A DNA stretch of 64,000 nucleotides from Oscheius tipulae. Lineage: Eukaryota > Nematoda > Chromadorea > Rhabditida > Rhabditidae. The notes under the pieces are model-generated. The model saw nothing but the letters and a program-made list of their open reading frames with translations. It ran no database searches and had not been told where the DNA came from. Of the stretch, positions 46,201 through 55,762 are shown piece by piece (within the stretch, counting starts at the first letter, position 1; each line of letters begins with the position of its first letter). The stretch covers positions 7,936,001 through 8,000,000 of the forward strand of contig JASJZH010000004.1 of assembly GCA_037178975.1 (NCBI GenBank). The letters are read 5' to 3'. A program made the translations under genes and the position numbers.

Positions 46201-48287
46201 ATGGTGCCACAATGGACTCATTCCGTTGTCTTTGTGCTAGCGGCTATACTGGACAGTTTTGTCAGTATGGCTCATGCGACACGTGGAACTTTATGGAGAC
46301 GAACGATGTCAGGGAGACTGACTTTAAACAGGTAACAAAAAAATATGGTTCACAGAAAGCTTCAGTTAACATTTGTGTTGAGCATTAATCAGCCTCAGTT
46401 ACTTGTGAATGTGATGTTGGACAGCATTCTCAGCACCATTATCCAGAACACGGAGCAGCCAGCCACTCCAACACAGTATTCACTGATTATGTTCGATGAG
46501 AACGGTGGGTTTAACGCTAAACTTGAGATATTTAGCTGCTTATTATCTTTCGATCTCTAGAAAACTAAAACTGCATTAAAACTTTCAAAACTTTAGGATA
46601 TTATGACATTATCAGCACTGCCCACCAGCAAAAGTTCCTCGACACCTTCCATTCCTCGATAAACATGATAACGCGAACCTCCCCATCCAGGAATCAAGCT
46701 CTCGCTGCCCTCTCTGAATCCTACAAGCTGAACATCCAACCACCAGACATTGTCTACTTGTTCACTGGAACTGACACCGATCTTTCTGGATCACTTACTA
46801 CTGTTATTAGACAAAAGCTGGGCTCTCAGGTTGCTTTACGCTTTCTAGTTGAATCATCTGTTCAGATCAACTTGTTCTATACCCCGCAAGCAGTAACCTA
46901 CCCGGATCAGCCAAAGTCAAACCTGGAGTATGTTTCGCGGACTGCTAGGCAGACCGGAGGACGCGTTCTTCCAATCTTGCCGGATGCAGTTGCCAGTGTA
47001 AGACATGTCTACTCCTTAAAATGGTGTTTCAGCTCGCTCCAGTCTTGATCTCGACTGTCAAAGAAGACGCAATGATAGCAGACGATGGCCTTCTGGTATG
47101 GGCTCTTCAATATTTTCAAATTTCTCCATTCAGGACTGTACTGCCGGAGTTCAATTCTACTTCTTCGTCGAAAGTGTCTTTAGCCGAGTTGTAATCGAAA
47201 TTACAGGAGCAGGAGTTTCTCAGACTGGAAATGCTCAGATTATAGATGGAAACAGTCAGATCTTAGTCAGATTTTCATCATGCAAAGTCTTTAAGATCAG
47301 AATGTTACCACCACTATCTTGTTCACAGACAACGCTGCTCTCGCGTTAAGCGTTGGTATGTCAAACGCTGGATAAGTTTGAAAGGGACGAATTTAGATTC
47401 AAGCGTGGTCCAGCCAGTCGGAGGAAGATGGGTGGTTAATGTCAAGACAACGATAGGAAGCTGTTACATCCAAGTCCGATCCCAGTCTCCCGTCCGAGTC
47501 ATACCTGGGTTCACTTCATCTGCTACTTCTGACTTTGTCAAGGATGGTCCATTCACTACTTTTGGTAAACCTTACACCGTTAACAGATGCAATAGAAACT
47601 TTAACGACCTATTCAGATATTAAAATAGTCATTTCAGGTAATGACCCTACGACCTATATGACCTTCCGTGTCATTGACAGAAACAACTCTGACGTTGATA
47701 CCGTTCTAACAACATTGTCCTTGTATCATACTCAATACTATCAATCATGGAAGCCAACTGACACAGCTCTGATTTCCAATATTCTTATCACACAGAGAGA
47801 TCCAACAAACTGCGCCAGTCAGTACATGGCCACCTGGCAGGTTTGTTCTTTGCTCTCCACACGACTTTTATTGCTTTTTATAGATGGACGTAACGTGGAG
47901 CTACTGGAAAATGGTTGTTCAAGGAAGAGACGCGAACCGATTCCAGTTCCAAAGGACTTTCTATTTCAATTTGCCTTCTTCCACTAGAGGTTTGTTTAAG
48001 TGTTCCCTATAAAACTGCCCCCGCGGATATAGATAACGCGGCTACTTGTGGTCCAGGAGGAAAGAGAAACAATTTTGGAGAATGTGAGTGTGATGCTAAC
48101 CATTCTGGCAACTACTGCAACATGAGAGTCTGTCAGAATGGTGGATCTTCCTCATATGGAATCTGTGCTTGTCCCAACGGTTACTATTCGGACTACTGCG
48201 AACAGTGTAAGTCATTATTTGACAAAAACTATGTTTCCAGACATCATCATTCCGGGCAACACAACATCTGCTCCATTTACTATCTAA
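37211..48287 (+). CDS. Large secreted protein with EGF and vWA-like modules; hosts a nested gene
   Basis: ATG at 37211 starts a signal peptide ([15 protein letters not shown]), then ~100 residues without a known domain. From 37820 come repeated modules: EGF-like ([31 protein letters not shown]), a vWA-like fold ([48 protein letters not shown]), a second set from 39949 ([62 protein letters not shown]) and a third from 46001 ([58 protein letters not shown]), ending with two EGF modules ([27 protein letters not shown]) and TAA at 48285-48287. None of the three vWA-like parts keeps the DxSxS metal site. The exon ending at 42025 (TFIFT) and the one starting at 46001 (TTVTTVSG) are both phase 0, so the 4-kb intron is supported. 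An alternative acceptor at 37656 would end a short protein at 37684. Confidence 0.7.
39381..39611 (-). CDS. Possible small cysteine-rich protein nested in an intron
   Basis: Within the 0.6-kb intron between the first and second module sets of the EGF/vWA gene, the minus strand has a 76-codon ORF with spaced cysteines ([35 protein letters not shown]). The pattern loosely recalls short Ly-6-like proteins. There is no clear signal peptide at the first Met, so an upstream exon would be needed. Weak support. Confidence 0.25.
   Translation of the reverse strand: MASCLPWCCPSGDTSCSEKFCLAINKRRPATLMFERKYCDSGAKTCIGVRIREKSGEIEYAYYSSKTCTKPMTTLE
42388..45692 (-). CDS. pde-5: Cyclic-nucleotide phosphodiesterase, PDE10 type, nested in intron
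   Basis: Read right to left: an N-terminal segment ([27 protein letters not shown]) like that of PDE10A; two GAF regions, the second with [44 protein letters not shown] and [15 protein letters not shown]; and a class I PDE catalytic domain with [14 protein letters not shown], a T-S-x-M-E-HHHF stretch, [12 protein letters not shown] and [15 protein letters not shown], ending [13 protein letters not shown] and TGA at 42388-42390. The metal-binding His and Asp residues are present, so it should hydrolyse cAMP/cGMP. I place it with the nematode PDE10A ortholog (pde-5 in C. elegans) from N-terminal and GAF similarity recalled from memory. The start at 45692 is the Met of MEFDET; in-frame exons up to about 45970 may extend it. 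The whole gene lies inside the 42026-46000 intron of the EGF/vWA gene, on the opposite strand. Confidence 0.85.
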
Positions 48288-48296
48288 CTCTTTTCA

Positions 48297-48336
48297 AATA
48301 AAGTTGTTTCCCTTTTAAGAAGCGCAAAGCTTTATT
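48297..48336. terminator. Facing polyadenylation signals of convergent genes
   Basis: AATAAA on the plus strand at 48297-48302 serves the EGF/vWA gene (stop at 48287); AATAAA on the minus strand (TTTATT at 48331-48336) serves the collagen (stop at 48348). The signals are only about 30 bp apart and face each other, so the two transcripts must overlap at their 3' ends. Confidence 0.6.
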
Positions 48337-48347
48337 AACTAGTGTCT

Positions 48348-49383
48348 CTACCATTGGTAGAAGCGAGAAGGATAAGAACCTGGAGCAGCAGCGGTAGCAG
48401 CGCCACCTTGAGCGTAAGCTCCTTGGGTCTCGGTCGGTCCACCAGCAATGGCCTGAGTTCTGGGAGGGCATGGGCAGTAGGCGGCGTCGTGACCTCAAAA
48501 ATCAAAATTGGTACAATATCAAAAATTCAAGTACCAGGCTGTCCGTCAGCTCCAGCTTCTCCTCCTTGTCCATCTCCTCCACTGGGTCCTGGCTTTCCAG
48601 GGGGTCCTGGAGGTCCAGCGGGACCGGGCTGTCCAGGTCCCGGATTATTTCCAGGTTTTCCGGGTGCTCCAGCAGGGCCGGGAGGTCCAGCAGGTCCAGC
48701 CTGTCCAGGAGCTCCAGGAAGATGTCTCTGAGCAGGGGCACCGGGCTCTCCATTGGTTCCAAGAGCGCCAGGGTTTCCATTAGCACCTGGAGGACCGGCG
48801 GGTCCAGCTGGTCCAGCAATTCCTGGTAGCCCAGCTTCTCCGTGGTTTCCAGGTTGCCCGTCAGGCCCAGCAGGACCCGCTTGGCCGTTAGGGCCAGCTG
48901 GGCCAGGCTCTCCAGCTGGGCACTTGATGCATTCTTTCATCTGAGGGTAGATATCGGCCATCTGGGCCATGCCGTCAACTCCGCTCTGTCCAGCTTCTCC
49001 CGGAGCACCGGGCTGTCCATCTTCTCCGTTTTCTCCTGGAGGTCCAGGTGGACCAGCAGGGCAGTTTGTGGCTTTCGGAGCGCAGTTACACTGTCCGGAA
49101 GCTTGTTGACCTGCCCCTTCATCGTAGGTCTGACGAGTCACACGAAAGACAGATTCGAAGCGTTTGGGTTCATGCATCTGATTCCAGGCATCGTTGGCGT
49201 AGCCCTAAATATAAGATACAGCAACCTTATAAAAGAAATTACCTTGAAAACATCGATATCATCTAAAACTTCATAGTAGAAGTTGTTGATGTCGTGCAGG
49301 ACGAAAGCGGCATAGACAAGGCAGAAAGCAGTGGCACCAGCGCAGAGAACAGTCCCAGTGACCAGGATGCCGGAGGAGACCAT
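48348..49383 (-). CDS. Cuticle collagen, complete
   Basis: ATG at 49383 begins an N-terminal hydrophobic/signal-anchor region ([19 protein letters not shown]). A short intron precedes [19 protein letters not shown], whose KRFE-x-V..R-x-T region fits the conserved pre-Gly-X-Y box of nematode collagens. Then come [10 protein letters not shown], a short Gly-X-Y block, a break with CIKCPAG, and a long Gly-X-Y block interrupted near [11 protein letters not shown] last intron (acceptor TTTTTGAG) leads to [11 protein letters not shown] and a ~45-residue Ala/Gly/Gln-rich tail ending PSRFYQW and TAG. About 330 residues in all, the usual size. It forms trimers for the cuticle. The C-terminal tail after CPCPPR is longer than in the collagen at 3-163. 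Confidence 0.92.
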
Positions 49384-49882
49384 GTTGATGGGATCATAAG
49401 AGGAATCGTGACTTATAAAGAATTTCGGAAGCTATGCAAACTTGTAAAGATAACAATCCGAAAGCTAGCAGGCGGAGAAATAAACTGGTTCGCTTACAAT
49501 TCTCAAAGAAAGTGGCCAAACATAGCTAGCAGCAACAACAATTTCAGCCAGTAAAATACTAAAAGCTGGGTGTTATTTACCTGTATCAGGATACTAGCAA
49601 TTGTGTCTTTCTGAAACACCCGTTTGACACAGAAACCTTTCGAAACCCTCTTGCAAAATCTTTAAACTTTCTCCAGTCTATTTTCCTCCACTCTAAACTC
49701 GAGTCTTTTGTTTTGCGGACGGGGAACGCACCTGGATCAAAAGGCGTTCTCTCCACATGTTTCCATCTGCTGCTACTTTGTTGACGGCAATCAGTCATGT
49801 GCCCACCCTCCCCAATATAAATATCCCCGTCTTGCGGCTTTCATACACTGCTCAGTGCAACAATATAAATCTCAACGACATA

Positions 49883-50115
49883 ATGGCTGACACTGTGAGT
49901 TATTTATTTCGTCAAAATTATTCGAAAATGTCTAGCCGCACATGGTCGGTCATGCTAAAGATGCAGCGCATTTGGTAAAGGACGCTTTTGTTCGCGGATA
50001 TGAACGGTGGGGAGAATTTTTGACAAAAGGTTAGAGTGTTGTTTTCAGTGTTACTGGAACCCATGCTAATGATCCCATGGAGCACCAGAGACCCAAGGCA
50101 GAGGAGAATCTTGTG
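49883..50115 (+). CDS. Small cytosolic protein, 3' end uncertain
   Basis: ATG at 49883 (MADT) is followed by an intron with good sites (GTGAGT...GTCTAG) and then PHMVGHAKDAAHLVKDAF and VRGYERWGEFLTK. The next open stretch, TGTHANDPMEHQRPKAEEN, looks like its continuation but the short gap between them (19 bases with GT and AG ends) does not give a matching phase, so the C terminus is unresolved. A TATAAATA element at 49816 and a second TATAAAT at 49863 lie upstream, suggesting a strongly expressed short gene. No signal peptide. I do not recognise the family. Confidence 0.5.
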
Positions 50116-50172
50116 AGTTTTAGTAGATTCTTTTATAGTAGTTTTGTAAGCAAGAAAAATTGGATTTTATAG

Positions 50173-50331
50173 TCGTTCGAGAAGGGGTTGACCGACGACA
50201 TACTGTAGGATCTTTCCTCGCGGGACCCGCAAAATCGGATGAAATCCGCTGCCAAATGTTAAAGACCTGGCTCGGCGGGTCCCGCGAGGAAAAATTCTAC
50301 AGTATGCCATCAGTCAACTCCGTTCCTGAAC
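50173..50331. mobile_element. Fold-back MITE with ~57-bp inverted repeats
   Basis: About 160 bp in which the first ~57 bp pair with the last ~57 bp (shared inner part CATACTGTAG-AT-TTTCCTCGCGGGACCCGC), leaving a loop of about 45 bp. The innermost GCGGGACCCGC/GCGGGTCCCGC is nearly self-complementary. No ORF. The TIRs are about 80 percent identical, so the insertion is not recent. Confidence 0.7.
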
Positions 50332-50771
50332 AGATTATCTAAAACAGATTGCTAAGTTCGGATCCTAAAAAGTGGATATGTTCTGCAGTCAAACTGCCCC
50401 GTTTAGGCCTCTCGCTACTACTACAACCAGGAGGGCGACACTGCTTCCTCTGCAGCCATCAAAAATCTTATTATGTGACATATCTCCCGTTTTTCGTATA
50501 CCCAAGTGTTTTTGGTTCTTAATGAAACATTTTTTGCTGTTCTCGTTACCCCGCTCTTGACCGCCTGCAGATTTAAACTTCGATAAGACTGCAGGTTTGT
50601 GGTTGTTTATTTGACCACATGACACGGGAGTACGAGAAAGCGTTGAAACTCCCGTGGTGCTCGCGTGTTTCTTTGAGAACAGCATTGACCTCAAAACGAC
50701 TTTACGATCCCGGTAAAACGGGTTTGAAAGGATATACAGATGATAAGATTTCTTTCCTTTTGACCCAACGA
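50332..50771. other. No gene seen
   Basis: Open frames on both strands here (for example minus 50389-50694) lack splice support and domains. Nothing else recognisable. Confidence 0.3.
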
Positions 50772-51525
50772 CCTGCTATCAGCTGTTGCACTAGTGTATT
50801 TTGTTGTTAGCTTCACTACTGGCTGTATCTCTACTAAATCACGCGAGCTTACGAGTTTCAAGCAAGCCAAAGATATCGTCGAAAGCATAAGCATTTGAAA
50901 CTACTTATTCAAAAAGGATATTGCTTTCCTAAAGGGAAAGCTGTTTCAAAATTTCTTTCAACCACTAAACAAGCAGGGTCGGAAGTATTGAATACCTCAA
51001 ACTTGGGTAATTAAACCAACGCTGTGGTTGTCTTGGCACAGGTATAGATGACTCGGGCAAGAGATTGTACGGCAAAGACTGCGGACATCTCGGTCACAGA
51101 CATATATGGGCGCATTGACTAGGCGCCAAATGATCTGACTGAACTAAAAGTGACGAGTCAAAAATCCATGTCCGTTAACATTTTATAAGTTCAGTAGGTT
51201 ACAGGAAAACCTTATCTGACAGTCCACCAAGTCCTAGTAAAAAGGAAACACTGACCTGTAGTCCCGTGATCGGATCACCAACCTCTGATGGAGCTGAAAA
51301 CTGCGTGTATGTAACAAATCGTTTTTCTTTTTAGTGCTGTCTTAGAATAACGTATGACTGTGGAGGGTATGATGGACTCTTCGTCTTCTACAAGCTCACA
51401 ACTATAAACATGTGGCAGACCTATTTGGATACAATGCTGACAGCGATGTGCTCAGATATGACAGGAAAAGCGGGGTATTCGGACCCATGGGCGATACTAT
51501 CGCTAAGTTTGCTTGTGCTGGATGA
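50772..51525 (+). pseudogene. Eight-cysteine secreted-protein family, decayed copy 1
   Basis: The signal-peptide exon is recognisable (VYFVVSFTTGCISTKS against VYFTTGCIPTYS of copy 2) but has no ATG, and its donor is GC instead of GT (TCAC|GCGAGC). The Thr-rich exon is not found. The domain is partly present (GDSPPSPSKKETLTC, ENC, RITYDCGGYDGLFVFYK, MCSDMTGKAGYSDP), then a one-base shift is needed to reach the family ending TIAKFACAG and TGA at 51523-51525. Three independent lesions make this a pseudogene. Confidence 0.6.
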
Positions 51526-51735
51526 TGTTTCAGAATTCTGTTAACTATTTGATTACTGAATTCGGCTTTAATCACGAAACGTTTGTTAATCTTAGTGCTG
51601 GTCTTCTATCCCTGATAATGGACAACCCGCCAAAGAAAAACACTCAAACAACAAAACGAATCATAACACTATCGCATTGTCGACCTATAATCGTGGCTGA
51701 CTGCTTTTTTCGGAGATAAAAAATAGTTTATTTAA

Positions 51736-51921
51736 GTGGTTAAGACGATGAATATAGCTTTTGTCTTGACAGAAATCACAAGCATGATCAGTATCATAAA
51801 TAAAAGACGGTTAGTTCACGGGGAACATCATGGCGAAAGCTTGTCCTTTGATACCTTTTTTTCGGCTGCTGCAACAGGATTTGATGAGTCGGGTGCGAAA
51901 GGAATTAATCTAGCCGGATAG
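51736..51921 (+). CDS. Short repeated ORF (61 codons) between family members
   Basis: This frame contains MISIINKRRLVHG and FFSAAATGFDESGAK. A diverged version sits after the next family member (52650-52794). The repeat shows it is an ancestral unit that was duplicated together with the secreted-protein genes, but whether it is a separate gene, a 3' exon or a remnant is not clear. No signal peptide and no known domain. Confidence 0.3.
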   Translation: MVKTMNIAFVLTEITSMISIINKRRLVHGEHHGESLSFDTFFSAAATGFDESGAKGINLAG

Positions 51922-51980
51922 AAACATCTAGCCATCGTCATTAGACGTCCAGACAGCGTCTATTCTTTGCTTGTGTATCA

Positions 51981-52610
51981 ATGAGCTTGCTTTTGTTCAC
52001 TCTTTCTCTTGCTGTATACTTTACTACTGGATGTATTCCCACATATTCACGTGAGTTTACTTTCTTTTAGTTAGATTCTCAAATATGTTCTGATGACATT
52101 TTAATTTTTGGTTTTATACTTTCTCTTGTGGTCACAATATGAAATGTTTAGCCGATGACATGACCGAAATCACCACAACTACAGAAGAAGTAACAACTAC
52201 TACTACCGAAATGACAACAACGACAAGTGCTGGTATGTTACAATTTTAGAGACAAAGACAAACAACACCAATTTGGAAAAACTTCTGTTTTCAGAGTGTT
52301 CTTTCTGTACAATTCCATCTCCTTGTATTCCCGCAGACAGTCCGATGATGGGTACTTGTACGGCTGTGATGGCACAGACAGTTACACCAATGGGAGCAAA
52401 CTGCGAGTAATTTTATATCAGGCTACAAACATGGCGTTTTTCAGGCTCACGGCGGTTTGTCCCGGCCTCGGACAATATGTTTTTGCCAAAACAGGAGGTG
52501 CGTGGTCTACAACGTTATTGCCAATGGCTGTATATACATGCTCCAACACCGCTGGTACAATGGGATACACAAATGCAGGAGTGCCAGTCGAAAGAATGGG
52601 GTGTGTATAA
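51981..52610 (+). CDS. Eight-cysteine secreted protein, copy 2 (intact)
   Basis: Four exons: signal peptide MSLLLFTLSLAVYFTTGC with IPTYS; a Thr-rich stalk (DDMTEITTTTEEVTTTTTE); then the domain ECSFCTIPSPCIPADSP, GTCTAVMAQTVTPMGANC, an intron of ~38 bp, LTAVCPGLGQYVF, YTCSNTAGTMGY and VPVERMGCV with TAA. The spacing C-x-x-C, C, C, C, C, C, GC is constant in the family. The Thr-rich stretch is likely O-glycosylated, so a mucin-like secreted or surface protein is expected. The domain resembles the nematode C6/DUF281-type extracellular domains but I cannot confirm that. Function unknown. Confidence 0.75.
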
Positions 52611-52649
52611 AAACATGTCTTTGCAGTGGGTAATAAAAAGCTTTATCAC

Positions 52650-52794
52650 TATGCCAAAAATCACTATGATGCTGACCACTGTCGTTAATAAAAGCAGCTA
52701 GTTCGGCTGAAGATATCGGCGAAATGCTGATGGAATCCAGAGATTTCGTTTTTTCGGCTGCTGCAACCGGATTAGATGATTCAAGATTGAAGTG
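52650..52794 (+). repeat. Diverged copy of the short ORF unit
   Basis: MLTTVVNKSS, a TAG, then in another frame AEDIGEMLMESRDFVFSAA and ATGLDDSRLK before TGA. It aligns with 51780-51921 (IINKRR...FFSAAATGFDES) but is broken by a stop and frame change. Confidence 0.45.
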
Positions 52795-52870
52795 ATCCCA
52801 CCTATTTGACCGAAAAGCCTAACAAAAGGTCATTAAGACTTCATCGAAGTCAATATTTTCTGTGGTTCAA

Positions 52871-53908
52871 TGGATTTGTTGCTATTTACTCTTTCTCTAG
52901 CAAACTATGCAGCCGGATGTCTTCCCACAAGCTCACGTAATTTTGTTTAGTCGTTGGTATTTTTCTATTTTCTCAACTTGCAAAAACCATCATGTTGCCA
53001 AAAATGAAGGACACTCTTTAGCTGATGACATGACCGAAATTACAACAACTACAACCTCAATTACTACTTCTTCAGCAATGACAACAACTACAGCCGGTAG
53101 GTTCCGAACCAGGAAACGTTTCAGAAGCGGCCATCCGGATCCGTTGATGTGGCTTTTTAAGCAATTGAAAGCTTTATCCATTGTGTATAGATATAATAGC
53201 TTAGTGGACATTTTTCGACCTGCAATATATCGCCTTCTGTTAGCATTTTCTCTCTCTCTCTCTCTGTCAAACCATTATGATGGTTGACTGACGTCATTTC
53301 TCAGAAGCTAGTCAGAGAGAAACATTTAATACGCCATAGAGGAAAGGCTGTTCTAGAAATATCTTCGAGCTCTACAAGAACAGGGGCGAATACGCTAAAT
53401 ATCTCAAACTTGGGTTTTTAAATCAACGCTACGATCCACTCTTGAAACGGTAATTTGGCCCAAGCGTCCAGATGAAATGGCAGAGACCGAGTGTTCATTG
53501 TGAATATATTTTCGTAGCAATTAAAAGTGGCTTTCAACATACAACATTAACCACCTCTTTAGAATGTTCCTTTTGTACAATTCTACCGGCTTATATCCCA
53601 GGAGACACGCCACCAGATCCTTCTGGACTCGGAGGACCCTGGCCGTGTATGGCCGTTCCTACAGTATCAGCTACACCTAATGGAGCCAACTGCGAGTAAG
53701 TTTGGTTATCTAACGAGCTCAATACACGTTCAGGATAAATGTTGTCTGCCCTGTTGCTGGACAATATTTCCAATTTAAGTCAACTCCGTTAGGATGGTCA
53801 GCTCCGGGTTCACCGTCAGCTATGCTAACGTGTGCTAACAACGCCGGAACTATGGGCTACATATACTCGTTATTAGTTGTCGAAAGAATGGGTTGTACGG
53901 GACCATAA
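52871..53908 (+). CDS. Eight-cysteine secreted protein, copy 3 (intact)
   Basis: Signal peptide MDLLLFTLSLANYAAGC, then LPTSS and an intron; Thr-rich exon DDMTEITTTTTSITTSS; a 465-bp intron containing a CT repeat; domain exon ECSFCTILPAYIPGDTPPD, WPCMAVPTVSATPNGANC; intron; INVVCPVAGQYFQFK, LTCANNAGTMGYIYS, VERMGCTGP and TAA at 53906-53908. Exon boundaries and phases are identical to copies 2, 4 and 6, which supports the model. Same proposed secreted/mucin-like role. Confidence 0.75.
53251..53271 (+). repeat. CT microsatellite in intron of copy 3
   Basis: About ten CT units (TCTCTCTCTCTCTCTCTGT) within the 465-bp intron. Simple repeat, no other signal. Confidence 0.7.
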
Positions 53909-54188
53909 GTTACGTTTATAGTAACACTGATAAAGGGTTTTCTCAAAGAGAGTCCTTTATGGATACATCCGAATTTTAACTTTAAGATTACCTCATTAGA
54001 AAGGATGATGCAACGTCGACAAAAAAGTAAAGTATAAAGCGAAACCTTTCTTTAAAAACCTTTGATCTTTAGTACTGAAAAATTGCCTAGGCTTGCATTA
54101 TGACAAAGTGCACAAACCGGGTCATGCGGAGAATGAAGGAAACTTTTTGTCGGCCACATGGGTTGGATTTATTCGAAAGCACGGGTAA

Positions 54189-54893
54189 ATGATGCTCGTC
54201 GCATTTCTTATGTCTCTTACAGTCAACTTTGTGACTGCATGCTTGCCGACAAGTTCTCGTAAGTTTGTATTACAATGGTAAATCTTGTAGACACTAGCGA
54301 ACGCTAATGCTCCTTGAACCAAAATATTTCCCCACTTGATTGTTTATTACAGCGGATGACTTGACAGAAATCTCGACCACAGAACTAATAACTACCTCTA
54401 CATCAGCACCAGGTAAGCAATTCTCGGAAAAGTTGAGAACAAACGTGCCTAAAAGCATGACAGATACTGTTGTAGCTAAGAACTTCTAGAAATTACCTAA
54501 CCTTTCCATCTAAATCATTTGATCTTAAGTTTGCCAATACTGCACGACAAATGCTCCCACGAGCTGTGATGCTGGTGATTCTCCTCCAGACCCCAGTGGA
54601 GGTCTCGGCCCTCCTTTTGCTTGTAGTGCCGTTACAGCAACTCCGACTCCTTCAGGAACTGACTGCGTGTAGGTTTAGAATTCAATTGTCTATTCACAGA
54701 ATATAGGATCACTTTCGATTGTGCGATGTTCGGAGCTGGATTCAGAAGTTACTACAAGGACGCAGCGACCTGGACAGCAGCAGGACCTGGAGTATCAACC
54801 ATTATGGCTACATGTGCCAATAACGCCGGAACCTTTGGCTATCTAAGTCCTTTATCGATTGTTATTACGAAATTTGGTTGTGGAAGTGCGTAA
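54189..54893 (+). CDS. Eight-cysteine secreted protein, copy 4 (intact)
   Basis: ATG at 54189: MMLVAFLMSLTVNFVTAC, then LPTSS; Thr-rich exon shorter than in other copies (DDLTEISTTELITTSTSA); domain exon CQYCTTNAPTSCDAGDSPP, FACSAVTATPTPSGTDC; last exon ITFDCAMFGAGFRSYYKD, MATCANNAGTFGYLS, VITKFGCGSA and TAA at 54891-54893. The acceptor of the last exon is best placed at GAATATAG, one AG downstream of a nearer candidate. The ending ITKFGC matches copies 5 and 6, so copies 4-6 form a subgroup apart from 2-3 (VERMGC). Confidence 0.75.
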
Positions 54894-55762
54894 ATTAGTG
54901 ATTTCGATGAAAAAGCATGGCATGCACTACCGCATGTAACAGAGACTGTGATCTCCGAGAATCAAAAACAGGGCATAAGTTTCAGAAACTCGGATTTACC
55001 AGGTACAATACGACCGTATTCCGATGGGTTAAACATGAGACCACATTTGTACAGCCAGTGTCGATTTAAAGCAAATAGAATAATGGCGATAAGCGTATTC
55101 CAGTAAGTAAACTGTCGTTTTGCAGGTTACTCTCGGACAAATTGAGGACAGCTTTTTGCACTGAACAAAAGTTGAATGATCTTTCTAGCATTTGAACACC
55201 ATATTACACTGCAAACCAAAACATATGTAGTTCGCTATCTATCAAATCGGGAATGGTCTTTTTTCCGCCCTTTTCAGAGATAAAATAGGTGATAACACCG
55301 GAACAGGTGAGTGATGAAGATATCAGGTCCGACAGTTTACGTGGCTCATAGAGTGAACTTTTTCGTCGTGATCTTCTACTTAAATTTGAAGCTTATTTTG
55401 GTGAGTGGTTTCCAAAGATTAAGCAGAGAGGAAAACAAAAAAAAAGTGACATGAAGTACAAAAGAGTAACTTCAGAGATGTGGTTTCATCCTGATAACTA
55501 CTCAATTGAACAAAAATCGGGCTCTCTGCTTTATAGAAGATGCTGGATAAGTTTGAGAAGGCGACTTCTGAATAGCCAAAACGTACTTTGTTTTTAATAT
55601 TTTCCAGAATGAAGATTCTCATTGTGTAAGAGTCGGTTTGCAAAAATATCCCGTGAAAAAGTTTCATTGTGGGTAAAATTTTTCCACCCGAGGATTTCTA
55701 CTTTTTAAAAGTTTACAAGAATAAAAGGAAGGGTTCCCGGCTTATCATATAGTTAAATTAGT
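54894..55762. other. No gene seen
   Basis: Between copy 4 and the receptor. The minus frame 55419-55667 is open but lacks motifs and splice partners. AT-rich, with an A run at 55436-55445. Confidence 0.35.

Noticed and set aside
48342-48829. Long Pro/Gly/Ser-rich plus-strand ORFs
   Set aside because: Antisense shadows of the Gly-X-Y repeats of the minus-strand collagen.
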